Assembly (NCBI GenBank): GCA_900323505.1
Contig: OOIN01000014.1
Span: 124,001 to 188,000, forward strand
DNA from: Ustilago trichophora
Taxonomy: Eukaryota > Basidiomycota > Ustilaginomycetes > Ustilaginales > Ustilaginaceae
Direction: 5' to 3'
DNA: 64,000 nt
The position numbers and the translations under genes are program-made. Below are positions 30,086-38,477 of the stretch, one piece after another. The notes beneath the pieces were generated by a model. It was not told the DNA's origin, ran no database searches, and saw only the letters and a list, made by a program, of their open reading frames with translations. Every line of letters starts with the position of its first letter. Position 1 is the stretch's first letter.

Positions 30086-31948
30086 CTAGATACCTGTTGG
30101 GAGCTCTTCGAGCGGTTGTGACTCGAGCTCCTTTTGACGCTGTGCCTGCTCCTCCTTCAACACCTTTTCTTCCGCTGCCACCCGCTGCTCTTTTTCCTTG
30201 TTGGCCTCCTTCCTCAGCTGCTGCTGGCGATCAATCTGCTCGCGTACCTCGCTCGACAGCTCGAATACTCTTAGGCTTCCTCTGAACTTTTCATCCCACT
30301 CCACACCTTTGCTCGGCCTGATGATCTCGAAACCCATCTCGGCGTTCCTCCACTCTTTCTCCTTCTTGAATCGCTCCTCGCGCAGTTCGGATTCGGTCTT
30401 GCTCGGATCGTTCTTTTCGATCTTGGTTTGTTCGCGCAATCCTCTTGCCAGATCACGGGCGTCTTTGAGGTGCTTGGGAAGGGCTTTGTAGTAGCTCTCC
30501 CTTGCTTCCGCCAGGTTCTTGTCCGACTTGAGGAAGTACGGCGGGTATCGTTCTTCGCCTTCCAGACCCCAGTCGAGGTCTCCACCCTGAGGTGGAGTGT
30601 CGGGCACTTCGCCCGGAAAAGTGCCATCGCGACCGGGCTGAAACTCGCGTGCGGTCTCCTTGGTACCGTAGACAAGGGTGAGGGCTAGCTCGGCACCGTG
30701 CTTGACCTTGTCGCGCTGTCGGAAAAATTGGTACATGCGAATGGGGATGTTGCGCCAGCCGACAAGGTTGGTGAAATCGACAAAGCAGATGGGAGGCTGT
30801 GCTGGGATCTGTGCGGGAGGTTCGAGGAGTTTAGGGTCGAGTCGAGCGGCTGCTGCTTCGGCTTCGGTTCTGGCGCGCTTCTTCTCGGCTTGTGCGGCGG
30901 CTGCGGGGGAAGGGCCCATCATACCGTTGAAGGCGTTGGGTCCAGAGCCGAGGCCGTAGGGCGCAGAGCCGAATTTGTTGGCACCGGCACCGGCACCGAA
31001 TCGAGAGGGGAGTGGTGCACCAGCACCGTCATCCTCGCCCGTCTCGGCGAGAGCAGCGATGGCGCGATCCTTTTCATCGAGGAACTCGCTCGGTGTGGAA
31101 CCGCTTGTAGCAGAAGAAGAGGGCTCGGCGGGCAATTCGTCGAAGGCATGATCTTCAGCAAGCTCCTGTGCAAGCTCGTCATCTCGGTCACGCTTGAGCA
31201 CCTCAAGAGGTGTGCACCATCCATTCTTGAGCGCCCATGCCCACTCCTTGTATGCAGGCCTGCCTACAAGCACAAGACCACCATCGATCTCCCTCTGCAG
31301 CTCCTGTTGCGGTGTGAGCGAGAAAGGATTCTGGGACATGGCTGTGATCTCGTCCATCCAAGGTTCGAGACCAAGCAGTTTGCGTCTCCTCTCCTGGATC
31401 TTGCTCTGCAGTTCACGAGCGAGACCACCGTGTCGGGTGCCGTTGGTCACCTCCCAGTCGACACCAGCTGCAACAAGCACGGGCTTGACGTACTTCTTAA
31501 AGTAACGCAGAGCCTTGTCGTAGTCGTCATCACCGGGAGAGCGAGTAGCGTAGACGGTGATCTTGCGCGGCCAGTCTCCAGGTCGCATGGTGTCGGTGGA
31601 GAGATGCTTGACTTTGTCGATGTAGTCTTCTTTGATGAGTCGGCATTGACGGCGGTCATCGTAGTACAAATACGAGAGTGTGCCGACAGTGACGAGAAAA
31701 ATGGACCAGTTGCGAGAAGGCAGGCGAGGTTTCCATGCTAGGACGCTCTTGGGGATACCCATGTATTCCAGGGGTCGCAGAACCGCAGGGATCTCGCGGG
31801 GTATGGGTTTGGGCTTGGCTGCACCGGCGGTGGTTGTTGCATTGCTGGCTGTCGAGCTGGAAGCTGTTGTGGTTGATGAGGACGCAGCTGGAGCGGCTTT
31901 GGCCGTGGTCGTTGAATTGGACGGCGGTGTGGGTGGTGTCGAGCTCAT
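30086..31948 (-). CDS. TIM54: Mitochondrial import inner membrane translocase subunit Tim54
   Basis: Single exon, 620 residues from ATG 31948 (the frame runs four codons further to a TTG). After a Thr/Ala-rich N-terminus comes PLEYMGIPKSVLAWKPRLPSRNW, a transmembrane helix (SIFLVTVGTLSYLYY) and YATRSPGDDDYDKALRYFKKYVKPVLVAAGVDWE, which are the Tim54 hallmarks. Tim54 belongs to the TIM22 complex that inserts carrier proteins into the inner membrane. The C-terminal third is charged with coiled-coil character. The gene is divergent from RRP46, with about 250-310 bases between their starts. Confidence 0.95.
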   Translation of the reverse strand: MSSTPPTPPSNSTTTAKAAPAASSSTTTASSSTASNATTTAGAAKPKPIPREIPAVLRPLEYMGIPKSVLAWKPRLPSRNWSIFLVTVGTLSYLYYDDRRQCRLIKEDYIDKVKHLSTDTMRPGDWPRKITVYATRSPGDDDYDKALRYFKKYVKPVLVAAGVDWEVTNGTRHGGLARELQSKIQERRRKLLGLEPWMDEITAMSQNPFSLTPQQELQREIDGGLVLVGRPAYKEWAWALKNGWCTPLEVLKRDRDDELAQELAEDHAFDELPAEPSSSATSGSTPSEFLDEKDRAIAALAETGEDDGAGAPLPSRFGAGAGANKFGSAPYGLGSGPNAFNGMMGPSPAAAAQAEKKRARTEAEAAAARLDPKLLEPPAQIPAQPPICFVDFTNLVGWRNIPIRMYQFFRQRDKVKHGAELALTLVYGTKETAREFQPGRDGTFPGEVPDTPPQGGDLDWGLEGEERYPPYFLKSDKNLAEARESYYKALPKHLKDARDLARGLREQTKIEKNDPSKTESELREERFKKEKEWRNAEMGFEIIRPSKGVEWDEKFRGSLRVFELSSEVREQIDRQQQLRKEANKEKEQRVAAEEKVLKEEQAQRQKELESQPLEELPTGI

Positions 31949-32195
31949 GATGATCTCCAACTGCAGCTGAAGTGCTGCTGCTGCTGGTGCTGCTGTTGAT
32001 GGGAAAGATGGTGTTGGTAGTGAGGATATTCTGAGGTTGCACCGGAAAGGTTTTGGCTGTTTCGCCTCCTTTTTTTGGACTTTCGGAAGATCTCGTGCGG
32101 GCAGAAATCAGCTCTGAATTTTTAGCACAAAAAGGAAATATCGGAAGTCGGTCAAGCCTTTCAAGCATTTCGCACAAATTGAGAATCTTTGGAAA
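31949..32195. promoter_or_regulatory. Divergent promoter TIM54 / RRP46
   Basis: 247 bases between opposite-strand starts, with a CTG/GCA repeat near 31970-32000 on the TIM54 side. No TATA element stands out. Confidence 0.5.
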
Positions 32196-33384
32196 ATGGC
32201 CACTTTCTTCTCCCTACTCATCCAACAACTCGCTTTCATCGCCCTACAGGAAGTGAACATGGCACCGTCAATAGCACCAGCAGCTTCGTCTTCGTCGCAT
32301 TCGGCAGCGGCAGCGCCCGTCAAGAGAACTTCCCCGACTGCATTGCGAGCCCTGTCTGCTGAACTCGGCACTCTGGCACGATCTGACGCCAGCGCTTCTT
32401 TCGCCTTTGGCCCCGTCAAGGTTGTGGCCTCCGTCTCTGGACCCACCGAAGTGCGCATCCGTGACGAGCTCACAGATCGGGCCACCCTCGATGTTATCTT
32501 CCAGCCCCAGCACGGCGTAGCAGGTATCCCCGCCCAGGCTGTTTCCGACTCGCTCTTCACAGCCTTCTCGTCGGTGCTCTTGCTGCACCACCACCCAAGA
32601 TCATTGATACAGATAGTGCTTCAGACGCTCTCCTCTCCATCATTGCCACAATCATCAGCCCACATCCTTCACAAGGATGTGACATCGAATCAGAGACACG
32701 TGGCGAGGCAGCCGCTGCTGTTGGGACCGGATAACCCGCCCAGTGTCACCGAGCAGGCTGCGCTGATCAACGCGGCTTCGTTGGCACTTTTGGATGCAGG
32801 CATCCCAGCGAGGGGCAGTGTTGCGGCTTGCGCATGTGCCATATTGCCAGCGGCACAGGCAATGGTGTTGAGGCAGAATAGCCATCTTGCAGAGATCTCC
32901 GAGACACAGTTGGCAGGCCTCGTACGCCAGTACAAGGAGGAGAATGGCAAAAGTGACGATATTGAGGTGGATGACGAGGAAGAAGAACGAGTCAAGTCCA
33001 ACAAGAGATATACTGGAGAGTAAGTCCCACCTTGGTATGATATGATGCAATGCTCTTGAGCCAGATCATAGTGACTAACATCCGTCTTTCTTCGAATCTC
33101 TGCGCTTGTCCAGCACCGTGGTACTGCTAGACCCAACACCAGTGGAGCTCGACTATGCACTCAGCACCCACGTTTTTGCCTTCTGCTTTTCACAGGCATT
33201 GGATGAGCAAGATAAGGAGGCAGCACCACGCGAGGTTTCGGAACAGATCTTGGCCGAATCGCAGGGTGCAGTCGATTTGGAGGATCTGCAGCGCGCTCGC
33301 CAGCTATGCTTAAATGCATGCTCTGCTGTGGTTGGGTTTATGCGAACAGCTTTGCGCAAGCGAGTGGTCTCGCAGACTGCTTAA
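32196..33384 (+). CDS. RRP46: Exosome core subunit Rrp46 (RNase PH-like)
   Basis: Exons 32196-33019 and 33114-33384; the intron 33020-33113 has a GTAAGT donor, a CTAAC branch site and a CCAG acceptor and joins RYTG to DTVVLLDPTPVELDYALSTHVFAF. Total 364 residues from ATG 32196, or 343 from ATG 32259, which I find equally likely because the first 21 residues are hydrophobic and not family-like. The RNase PH fold is seen in LRALSAELGTLARSDASASFAFG, VVASVSGPTEVRIRDEL and ATLDVIFQP, then HHHPRSLIQIVLQ and ALINAASLALLDAGIP. Rrp46 is a non-catalytic ring subunit in RNA processing and decay. Two low-complexity insertions (near 155-185 and 245-275) make it longer than yeast Rrp46. Confidence 0.9.
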
Positions 33385-34113
33385 TCTCTTTGGATGATCT
33401 AACGTGAATGTAATACTACTGCTATATTTGCGCTCGAAGTTGTCCAGTTGCCTGATGGTCGCTTGAAAGGTGCTCTGACGATAGGTGAGCGGAAAAGAAA
33501 AATCAAATTGTTAAGTTTATGTGTGGCTATCTGCCAAAACTGGCTTGAGCGCTCTGTTTTCTTTTGTCTCAAAGATTCTCAGCTCGGCTCTCGGCTTTGA
33601 GAGAACAAAGGGTCAAAGTGTGGAGACATGCACCTTGAATCCAGATCCACTCTCGTACACACACTCACTCACTCCACGCAGCCTCTTCCCTTTCATCATC
33701 TCATATATACCTTCTAAACGGCAAAACCCTCTCTACCTACCCCTTTGTCTGTCCGACTCCTCAAAATTTGCAAAAGTCCAGGCCCAACGTACCCTTTGTA
33801 AACTAATCCGACCTCGACAGCTCGTATCTTCATTTCAGCGTCCGCGATTCTCCGCTTCAACAATCACACATTCACTTGGCGATTACGACAAGCACAGTAG
33901 ATCTTGGTACTGCACAGGAGAGACATACTAACCTTCTAGCTCATCTCGCAACTGGCGTGCCAAGACCGTTGTTCAAAGGGGAGGCGGATTTTTTTTGCTT
34001 TTCTTTACCGCATCCGTTCCTGCGCGCTTTTGCGCTTTTCGTATCATAGCTGCTAGCTAGACGTATAAGAACCCTTCCTTCCTCTCTCCTCCCCCACCAA
34101 CAGATTCGCCAGC
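33385..34113. other. Intergenic: RRP46 3' region and AP-2 mu promoter
   Basis: Unsupported open frames only. The sequence is pyrimidine-rich shortly before the ATG at 34114. Confidence 0.55.
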
Positions 34114-35397
34114 ATGATCTCTGCCTTCTTCATCTTCAACCAAAAGGGTGAAGTGCTTATCTCGCGTCTCTTCCGCAACGACCTACGTCGCAGTATCGCA
34201 GACATCTTCCGCATCCAAGTCGTCTCCAATCCAGACGTACGCTCTCCCATCATCACCCTTGGATCCACCAGCTTCTTCCACGTCCGTCACGAGAATCTCT
34301 ACATTGTCGCCGTCACCAAGTGCAACGCCAACGCTGCCCTCGTCTTTGAATTCTGCTATCGCGTCATCACCATCGGTCGCTCCTACTTTGGCGGCAAATT
34401 CGACGAAGAAGCCGTCAAGAACAACTTTGTCCTCATCTACGAACTCTTGGACGAGATTCTCGACTTTGGCTATCCACAAAACTCGGAGATCGACACACTC
34501 AAGATGTACATCACTACCGAAGGCGTCAAGTCTGAACAGGCGGTCAGGGAGGATTCGAGCAAGATCACCATCCAAGCCACCGGTGCGACGAGTTGGAGAA
34601 GAGCCGATGTCAAGTATCGCAAGAACGAGGCCTTTGTCGATGTTGTAGAGACAGTGAATCTCTTAATGTCGAACAAGGGGACCATCTTACGAGCGGATGT
34701 GGATGGTGCCATTCTGATGCGTGCCTATCTGACCGGTATGCCAGAATGCAGATTTGGACTCAACGACAAGCTCGTTTTGGAGAAGAACGACAAGAACAGA
34801 GGCAAAGTCGACGCCGTCGAGCTGGACGATTGTCAATTCCACCAGTGCGTCAAGCTTTCCAAGTACGATACGGATCGATCCATCTCCTTTATCCCACCCG
34901 ATGGAGAATTTGAACTTATGCGCTATCGTTCCACCACCAACGTCAACCTACCCTTCAAAGTCCACGCCATTGTCGAAGAGGTTTCCAAGAGCAAAGTCGA
35001 ATACACACTCAATCTCAAAGCCAATTTCGACTCGAAGCTCAACGCCACCAATGTGGTCCTTCGCATCCCTACACCGCTCAACACCTCGACGGTGAAATGT
35101 CAAGTGAGCATGGGTAAAGCCAAGTACGTCCCCGCCGAGAACCACATTGTATGGAAGATTGCCCGAATTCAAGGCGGTGGAGAGGCAAGTTTCGGCGCCG
35201 ACGCAGAGCTCAGCAGCACAACGATTCGGAAACAGTGGAGTAGACCCCCTATCGAGGTGGATTTCCAGGTATTGATGTTTACCAGCTCCGGCTTGCTGGT
35301 GAGATATCTCAAGGTGTTTGAAAAGAGCAACTATCAGAGTGTCAAATGGGTGAGATATCTTACGAGGAGCAATGGAAGTTATCTCATTCGATTCTAG
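34114..35397 (+). CDS. APM4: AP-2 complex subunit mu (clathrin adaptor)
   Basis: Single exon, 427 residues. The N-terminal longin-like domain begins MISAFFIFNQKGEVLISRLFRNDLRR and includes FFHVRHENLYIVAVTK and the FVLIYELLDEILDFGYPQNSE block. A short linker leads to the mu-homology domain from about residue 165 (SWRRADVKYRKNEAFVDVVE), ending with the strands VRYLTRSNGSYLIRF. The sequence is closest to AP-2 mu rather than AP-1 (MISAFFIFN start, no AP-1 type SAVFVLD). AP-2 selects Tyr-motif cargo for clathrin-mediated endocytosis. Another AP subunit gene, AP-3 delta, lies 4.7 kb away, probably by chance. Confidence 0.93.
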   Translation: MISAFFIFNQKGEVLISRLFRNDLRRSIADIFRIQVVSNPDVRSPIITLGSTSFFHVRHENLYIVAVTKCNANAALVFEFCYRVITIGRSYFGGKFDEEAVKNNFVLIYELLDEILDFGYPQNSEIDTLKMYITTEGVKSEQAVREDSSKITIQATGATSWRRADVKYRKNEAFVDVVETVNLLMSNKGTILRADVDGAILMRAYLTGMPECRFGLNDKLVLEKNDKNRGKVDAVELDDCQFHQCVKLSKYDTDRSISFIPPDGEFELMRYRSTTNVNLPFKVHAIVEEVSKSKVEYTLNLKANFDSKLNATNVVLRIPTPLNTSTVKCQVSMGKAKYVPAENHIVWKIARIQGGGEASFGADAELSSTTIRKQWSRPPIEVDFQVLMFTSSGLLVRYLKVFEKSNYQSVKWVRYLTRSNGSYLIRF

Positions 35398-36360
35398 GTT
35401 TATGGACACGCTTGGGGGTATAATCTAGTTTAATTCTTTGCATAGGTATCTCGCTCAGTGTGCTGCTTGTGTGTGTGTGTGATGTGTTTGTGAGAAGAAA
35501 GGCGACTTTGAGTAATGTTGAGGTTGCTCTCGTTGAAAGTCATATCCACAGGCCTGTCAACACACAAGGATGTACAGCTACTACCATGGCCTAATATTCA
35601 TTGCTATCCGAGACATACAGGTAACCTGTTTCGAGAATGAAGAGCATCAAAAGAAAGTCAGCGACTCTTAATTCTACCCGCACACGCATCATGTGATTTG
35701 TTCGACAACGAGATTGAAGAAGCGTCCGTTAAACTTTAAAACAAGATATCCACATGTTTCTCGATTCCCTTTTCGCCTCTCCCCTTTGCGCGTCTCACCA
35801 TCCTCCAACAGCGGCTTGACTCTCGTCGACACGTAATGAAACAGTCAGAACCGAGAGCAAACAAGACACTGCTATAGCGGAGGAAGGCATTGAGATGTGA
35901 AAGGAAAAAAAAAAGAAGAGGTGAAAAGGGGAGAGAATGGTTTCGGAGGATTGACAGATTATAGATTTGTTTGTGTTGTCGTCATACGCTTTGTTGTCGG
36001 GGAGTTTTTTGTTGATTGAGATTGGTTGACTTACAGATGAGGAAAGTTGCTCGACGACGTTGTTGGTGTCAGTCGAGTTGGTGGTGGAGTGAAAGCAAGA
36101 TGATGTGTGCGAGGGTGAGGCCAAGGGAAGAAATTACCGAGTTGAGAGGGTGCCAGAGGACAGAAAATTTGGAAGAAAGTCAAACAGAAACACAAGTCTC
36201 GGCCGGTTCTCTAGCATTGCGGGTGTTGGATGGGCTTTGAAGAGGAACAGGGTCCACACCATCGTTGCCTCAATCATACTGTCCTCACTTCGATTTTGTC
36301 TTGCCCTATAACCAAACACACATATTGACAAGGGGGTATACCTCTGCTTTTACCATAATC
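35398..36360. other. Intergenic: AP-2 mu 3' region and promoter of the peroxiredoxin-like gene
   Basis: On the minus strand a leader-like sequence with a GTAAGT donor (around 36038-36033) is followed by a 31-residue ORF (35890-35795, MPSSAIAVSCLLSV...). This could be an unannotated short transcript, but evidence is thin. Otherwise nothing recognised. Confidence 0.4.
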
Positions 36361-36990
36361 ATGAGCGGCAACACCAACGTCAGTAACGAAGACAGGGCAG
36401 CCTTCCATCTCCTCGGCCATCCTCTTCCAACCATCATCGACCTCGCCTCCACCTCTGGTACAACCGTTGATCTTTTCTCCCTCTCCTTTCGACAACCCAT
36501 CATGCTCTTCCTCTACCCCTCCCTCTCCACCCCTCTCCGTGCCACTCCTGCTTCATGGTCCACCATCCCTGGAGCCACCGGTTGCACCCCGCACCTCACC
36601 TCCATTGCACCCCACATACCTTCCCTACTATCCAAAGAACCAAACCTTGCCATATTCGGCCTCTCCACCCAACCCCACTCTGAACAGCTTGAAGCCAAAC
36701 AACGCTTGAAATTACCCTTCGACCTACTATCAGATGAACACGAGCAACTGTGCAAAGTGTTGGATTTCCCTTCATTCCAAGTAGAGGATAAAAGATATAT
36801 CAAAAGAATGACACTGCTGCTAAGAAGCGGACAGATCACAAGACTAGATTATCCAATAGAAAAGCCCGAAGAAGCAGCAAAATTGGCACAGAATTTGTTG
36901 AGATCCGAACAGGAACTCATGGATGAAGTCGAAGCCAGGGATGCTGCAACGGCTGCGGCTGCGGCCGCTCAGGCACAGGCACAGGCGTGA
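36361..36990 (+). CDS. Peroxiredoxin-like protein (AhpC/TSA, PrxQ-type)
   Basis: Single exon, 209 residues from ATG 36361. HPLPTIIDLASTSGTTVDL is the usual peroxiredoxin beginning, followed by QPIMLFLYP and then PGATGCTPHL, where the Cys is in the position of the peroxidatic residue of the PrxQ/BCP group. IFGLSTQPHSEQLEAKQRLKLPFDLLSDEHEQLCKVLDFP matches the second half of the fold. No Cys follows five residues after the first, so a resolving partner is not obvious; the later Cys in LCKV could serve. The C-terminus is an Ala/Gln tract from a GCN-rich repeat. Likely a thiol peroxidase in cytosol or nucleus. Confidence 0.85.
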   Translation: MSGNTNVSNEDRAAFHLLGHPLPTIIDLASTSGTTVDLFSLSFRQPIMLFLYPSLSTPLRATPASWSTIPGATGCTPHLTSIAPHIPSLLSKEPNLAIFGLSTQPHSEQLEAKQRLKLPFDLLSDEHEQLCKVLDFPSFQVEDKRYIKRMTLLLRSGQITRLDYPIEKPEEAAKLAQNLLRSEQELMDEVEARDAATAAAAAAQAQAQA

Positions 36991-37307
36991 TAGATGGCGG
37001 CAACTGTACTGTAGACAAGTAGATGGAAATCGAAAGATTATGTGTGATGCACTAGTAGATGCAGCAAAATGGCCTTTGTTTCCCGAAGGCTGTTGATCCG
37101 CAGCGATGGTTGGTTGCCACACAAGAGTCTAATTTGAATCTCTAGAGAGAAGGAGAGAGCCTATTTGATGATTGACGAGAAACTAAAAGTACACAGAGTT
37201 GATTTTGATGTATCAGAGCAGATGATGATGAGAGCTTTTGCTGCAGTTGATTGAGAGCAGAAAGGGTTGTAATCCAGAGCAAAGCTTTTGACCGATGCAA
37301 CCAAGCT
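36991..37307. other. Convergent 3' region between the peroxiredoxin-like gene and SmD1
   Basis: 317 bases without coding content; one TACTGTA at 37007-37013 just past the peroxiredoxin-like stop. Confidence 0.55.
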
Positions 37308-37788
37308 TCAGAATCCACCCCTGCCTCGCCCTCTACCCCCGCGCATTCCACCGCCCCTCCCTCTACCTCTACCCCTATCCATCATACCTCCACCTCTCGC
37401 GGCCCTCGCAGCGGCAGGATCCTTCCTCTTGCCCTTGGGCTTGGGTGCATCGTCGACCAGCAGCATGTCGAGCGGTAGTGCATCGGGCAAGATCCAATAG
37501 CGAATGTTGTTACCACGAATCGAGAGCGTATCAAGAGTGACGGCGGGTCGACCATGGACGGTCATCTTGACGGTTTTGAGATGCGTATTCATCTGAATGT
37601 CGACTCCAGTTACTGTGCCATGAACGACGGTGCCGTTTTTGAGTTCGATGGTCACCGACTCATTGTTGAGCTTCATCAAGAATCTATCCATACAGCAAGA
37701 CGAGGCAGAAGGAAAAGCATGGTCAGCAAAAATAGTACCTGGTAACTATACACAGAATGAAATGATGTATTTACCTGACGAGCTTCAT
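37308..37788 (-). CDS. SMD1: Small nuclear ribonucleoprotein Sm D1
   Basis: Exons 37788-37775 (14 nt) and 37683-37308. The tiny first exon encodes MKLV plus two bases and splices (intron 37774-37684, GTAAAT donor, CTGAC branch, TAG acceptor) to give [22 protein letters not shown], the standard SmD1 start. An unspliced reading would begin falsely as MDRFLMK. Product 129 residues: Sm1 motif in [19 protein letters not shown], Sm2 motif in [18 protein letters not shown], and a C-terminal Arg-Gly tail, the usual site of symmetric arginine methylation. It is a core protein of spliceosomal snRNPs. Confidence 0.95.
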
Positions 37789-38477
37789 CGTGACTAGGTC
37801 AAGACTGTATGTAATCGACGTGAATGCGAGCTAGACAATCGTGGATGTTGGAGGAGGGGGAAAGCCTTGACCCTGACGAGTGTGCAAGAGAAGCGTGTGA
37901 GGATCTCTGCAAGCAATGCTAGGGAGTCCGGCTGCAGTGTATCAAGCGCTCTAGTACAGAGTCGCGAGAGAAAGTTGATGTTGTCTGACAATGTTGACCA
38001 AAGGATGAGAGGTGTAGGTTTGAGAAGAAGGTGTGGAGATGTCGTTGACGACCAAGCAAAAGAGAGCACACGATGGATATTTCCACTTTCGCTTCTTAGC
38101 ATCGTGTTTTTGATCGCACCCCCGATTGATAGTTCGAATCGGGGAGTAGGGAGAAAGTCGCGAGTCGCGTGTGCTTTGCTGTGAAACAAAAGAGACGTGT
38201 TAATTAAATGTGTAACTTGAGAGTGCACAACGTTCGCCAAACAGAAAAGAAAAGAAAAGAAAAGGCGGCACCAGAGCGAACAAACGCGAAGTGCTCCTCC
38301 ACAAAATGAGTGAGTTGGCTCAAAATGCTCACTATTCTTTCGCTTGCTTTGGCCATGACACCAACTTCTTGTCGACCACAACCAACACCATTTACTACAA
38401 CAGCAACAGCAACAGTGACAGCAACAGAAACAGCATGAAGTAAACATCATCATTGCACAACTCGATCCTCGCTCATC
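37789..38477. promoter_or_regulatory. Divergent region between SMD1 and EXO1
   Basis: The two genes start on opposite strands 689 bases apart. An AACAGC/ACAGCA repeat lies at 38395-38435 shortly before the EXO1 ATG; its minus-strand translation gives the Cys-rich run of an open but meaningless frame. Confidence 0.55.

Noticed and set aside
33521..33931. 136-codon plus-strand ORF before AP-2 mu
   Set aside because: Composition is that of a pyrimidine-rich leader; no domain or convincing start.
38085..38160. Second TTCGAAT element resembling a tRNA B box
   Set aside because: Stem pairing fails and there is no tRNA-like context.
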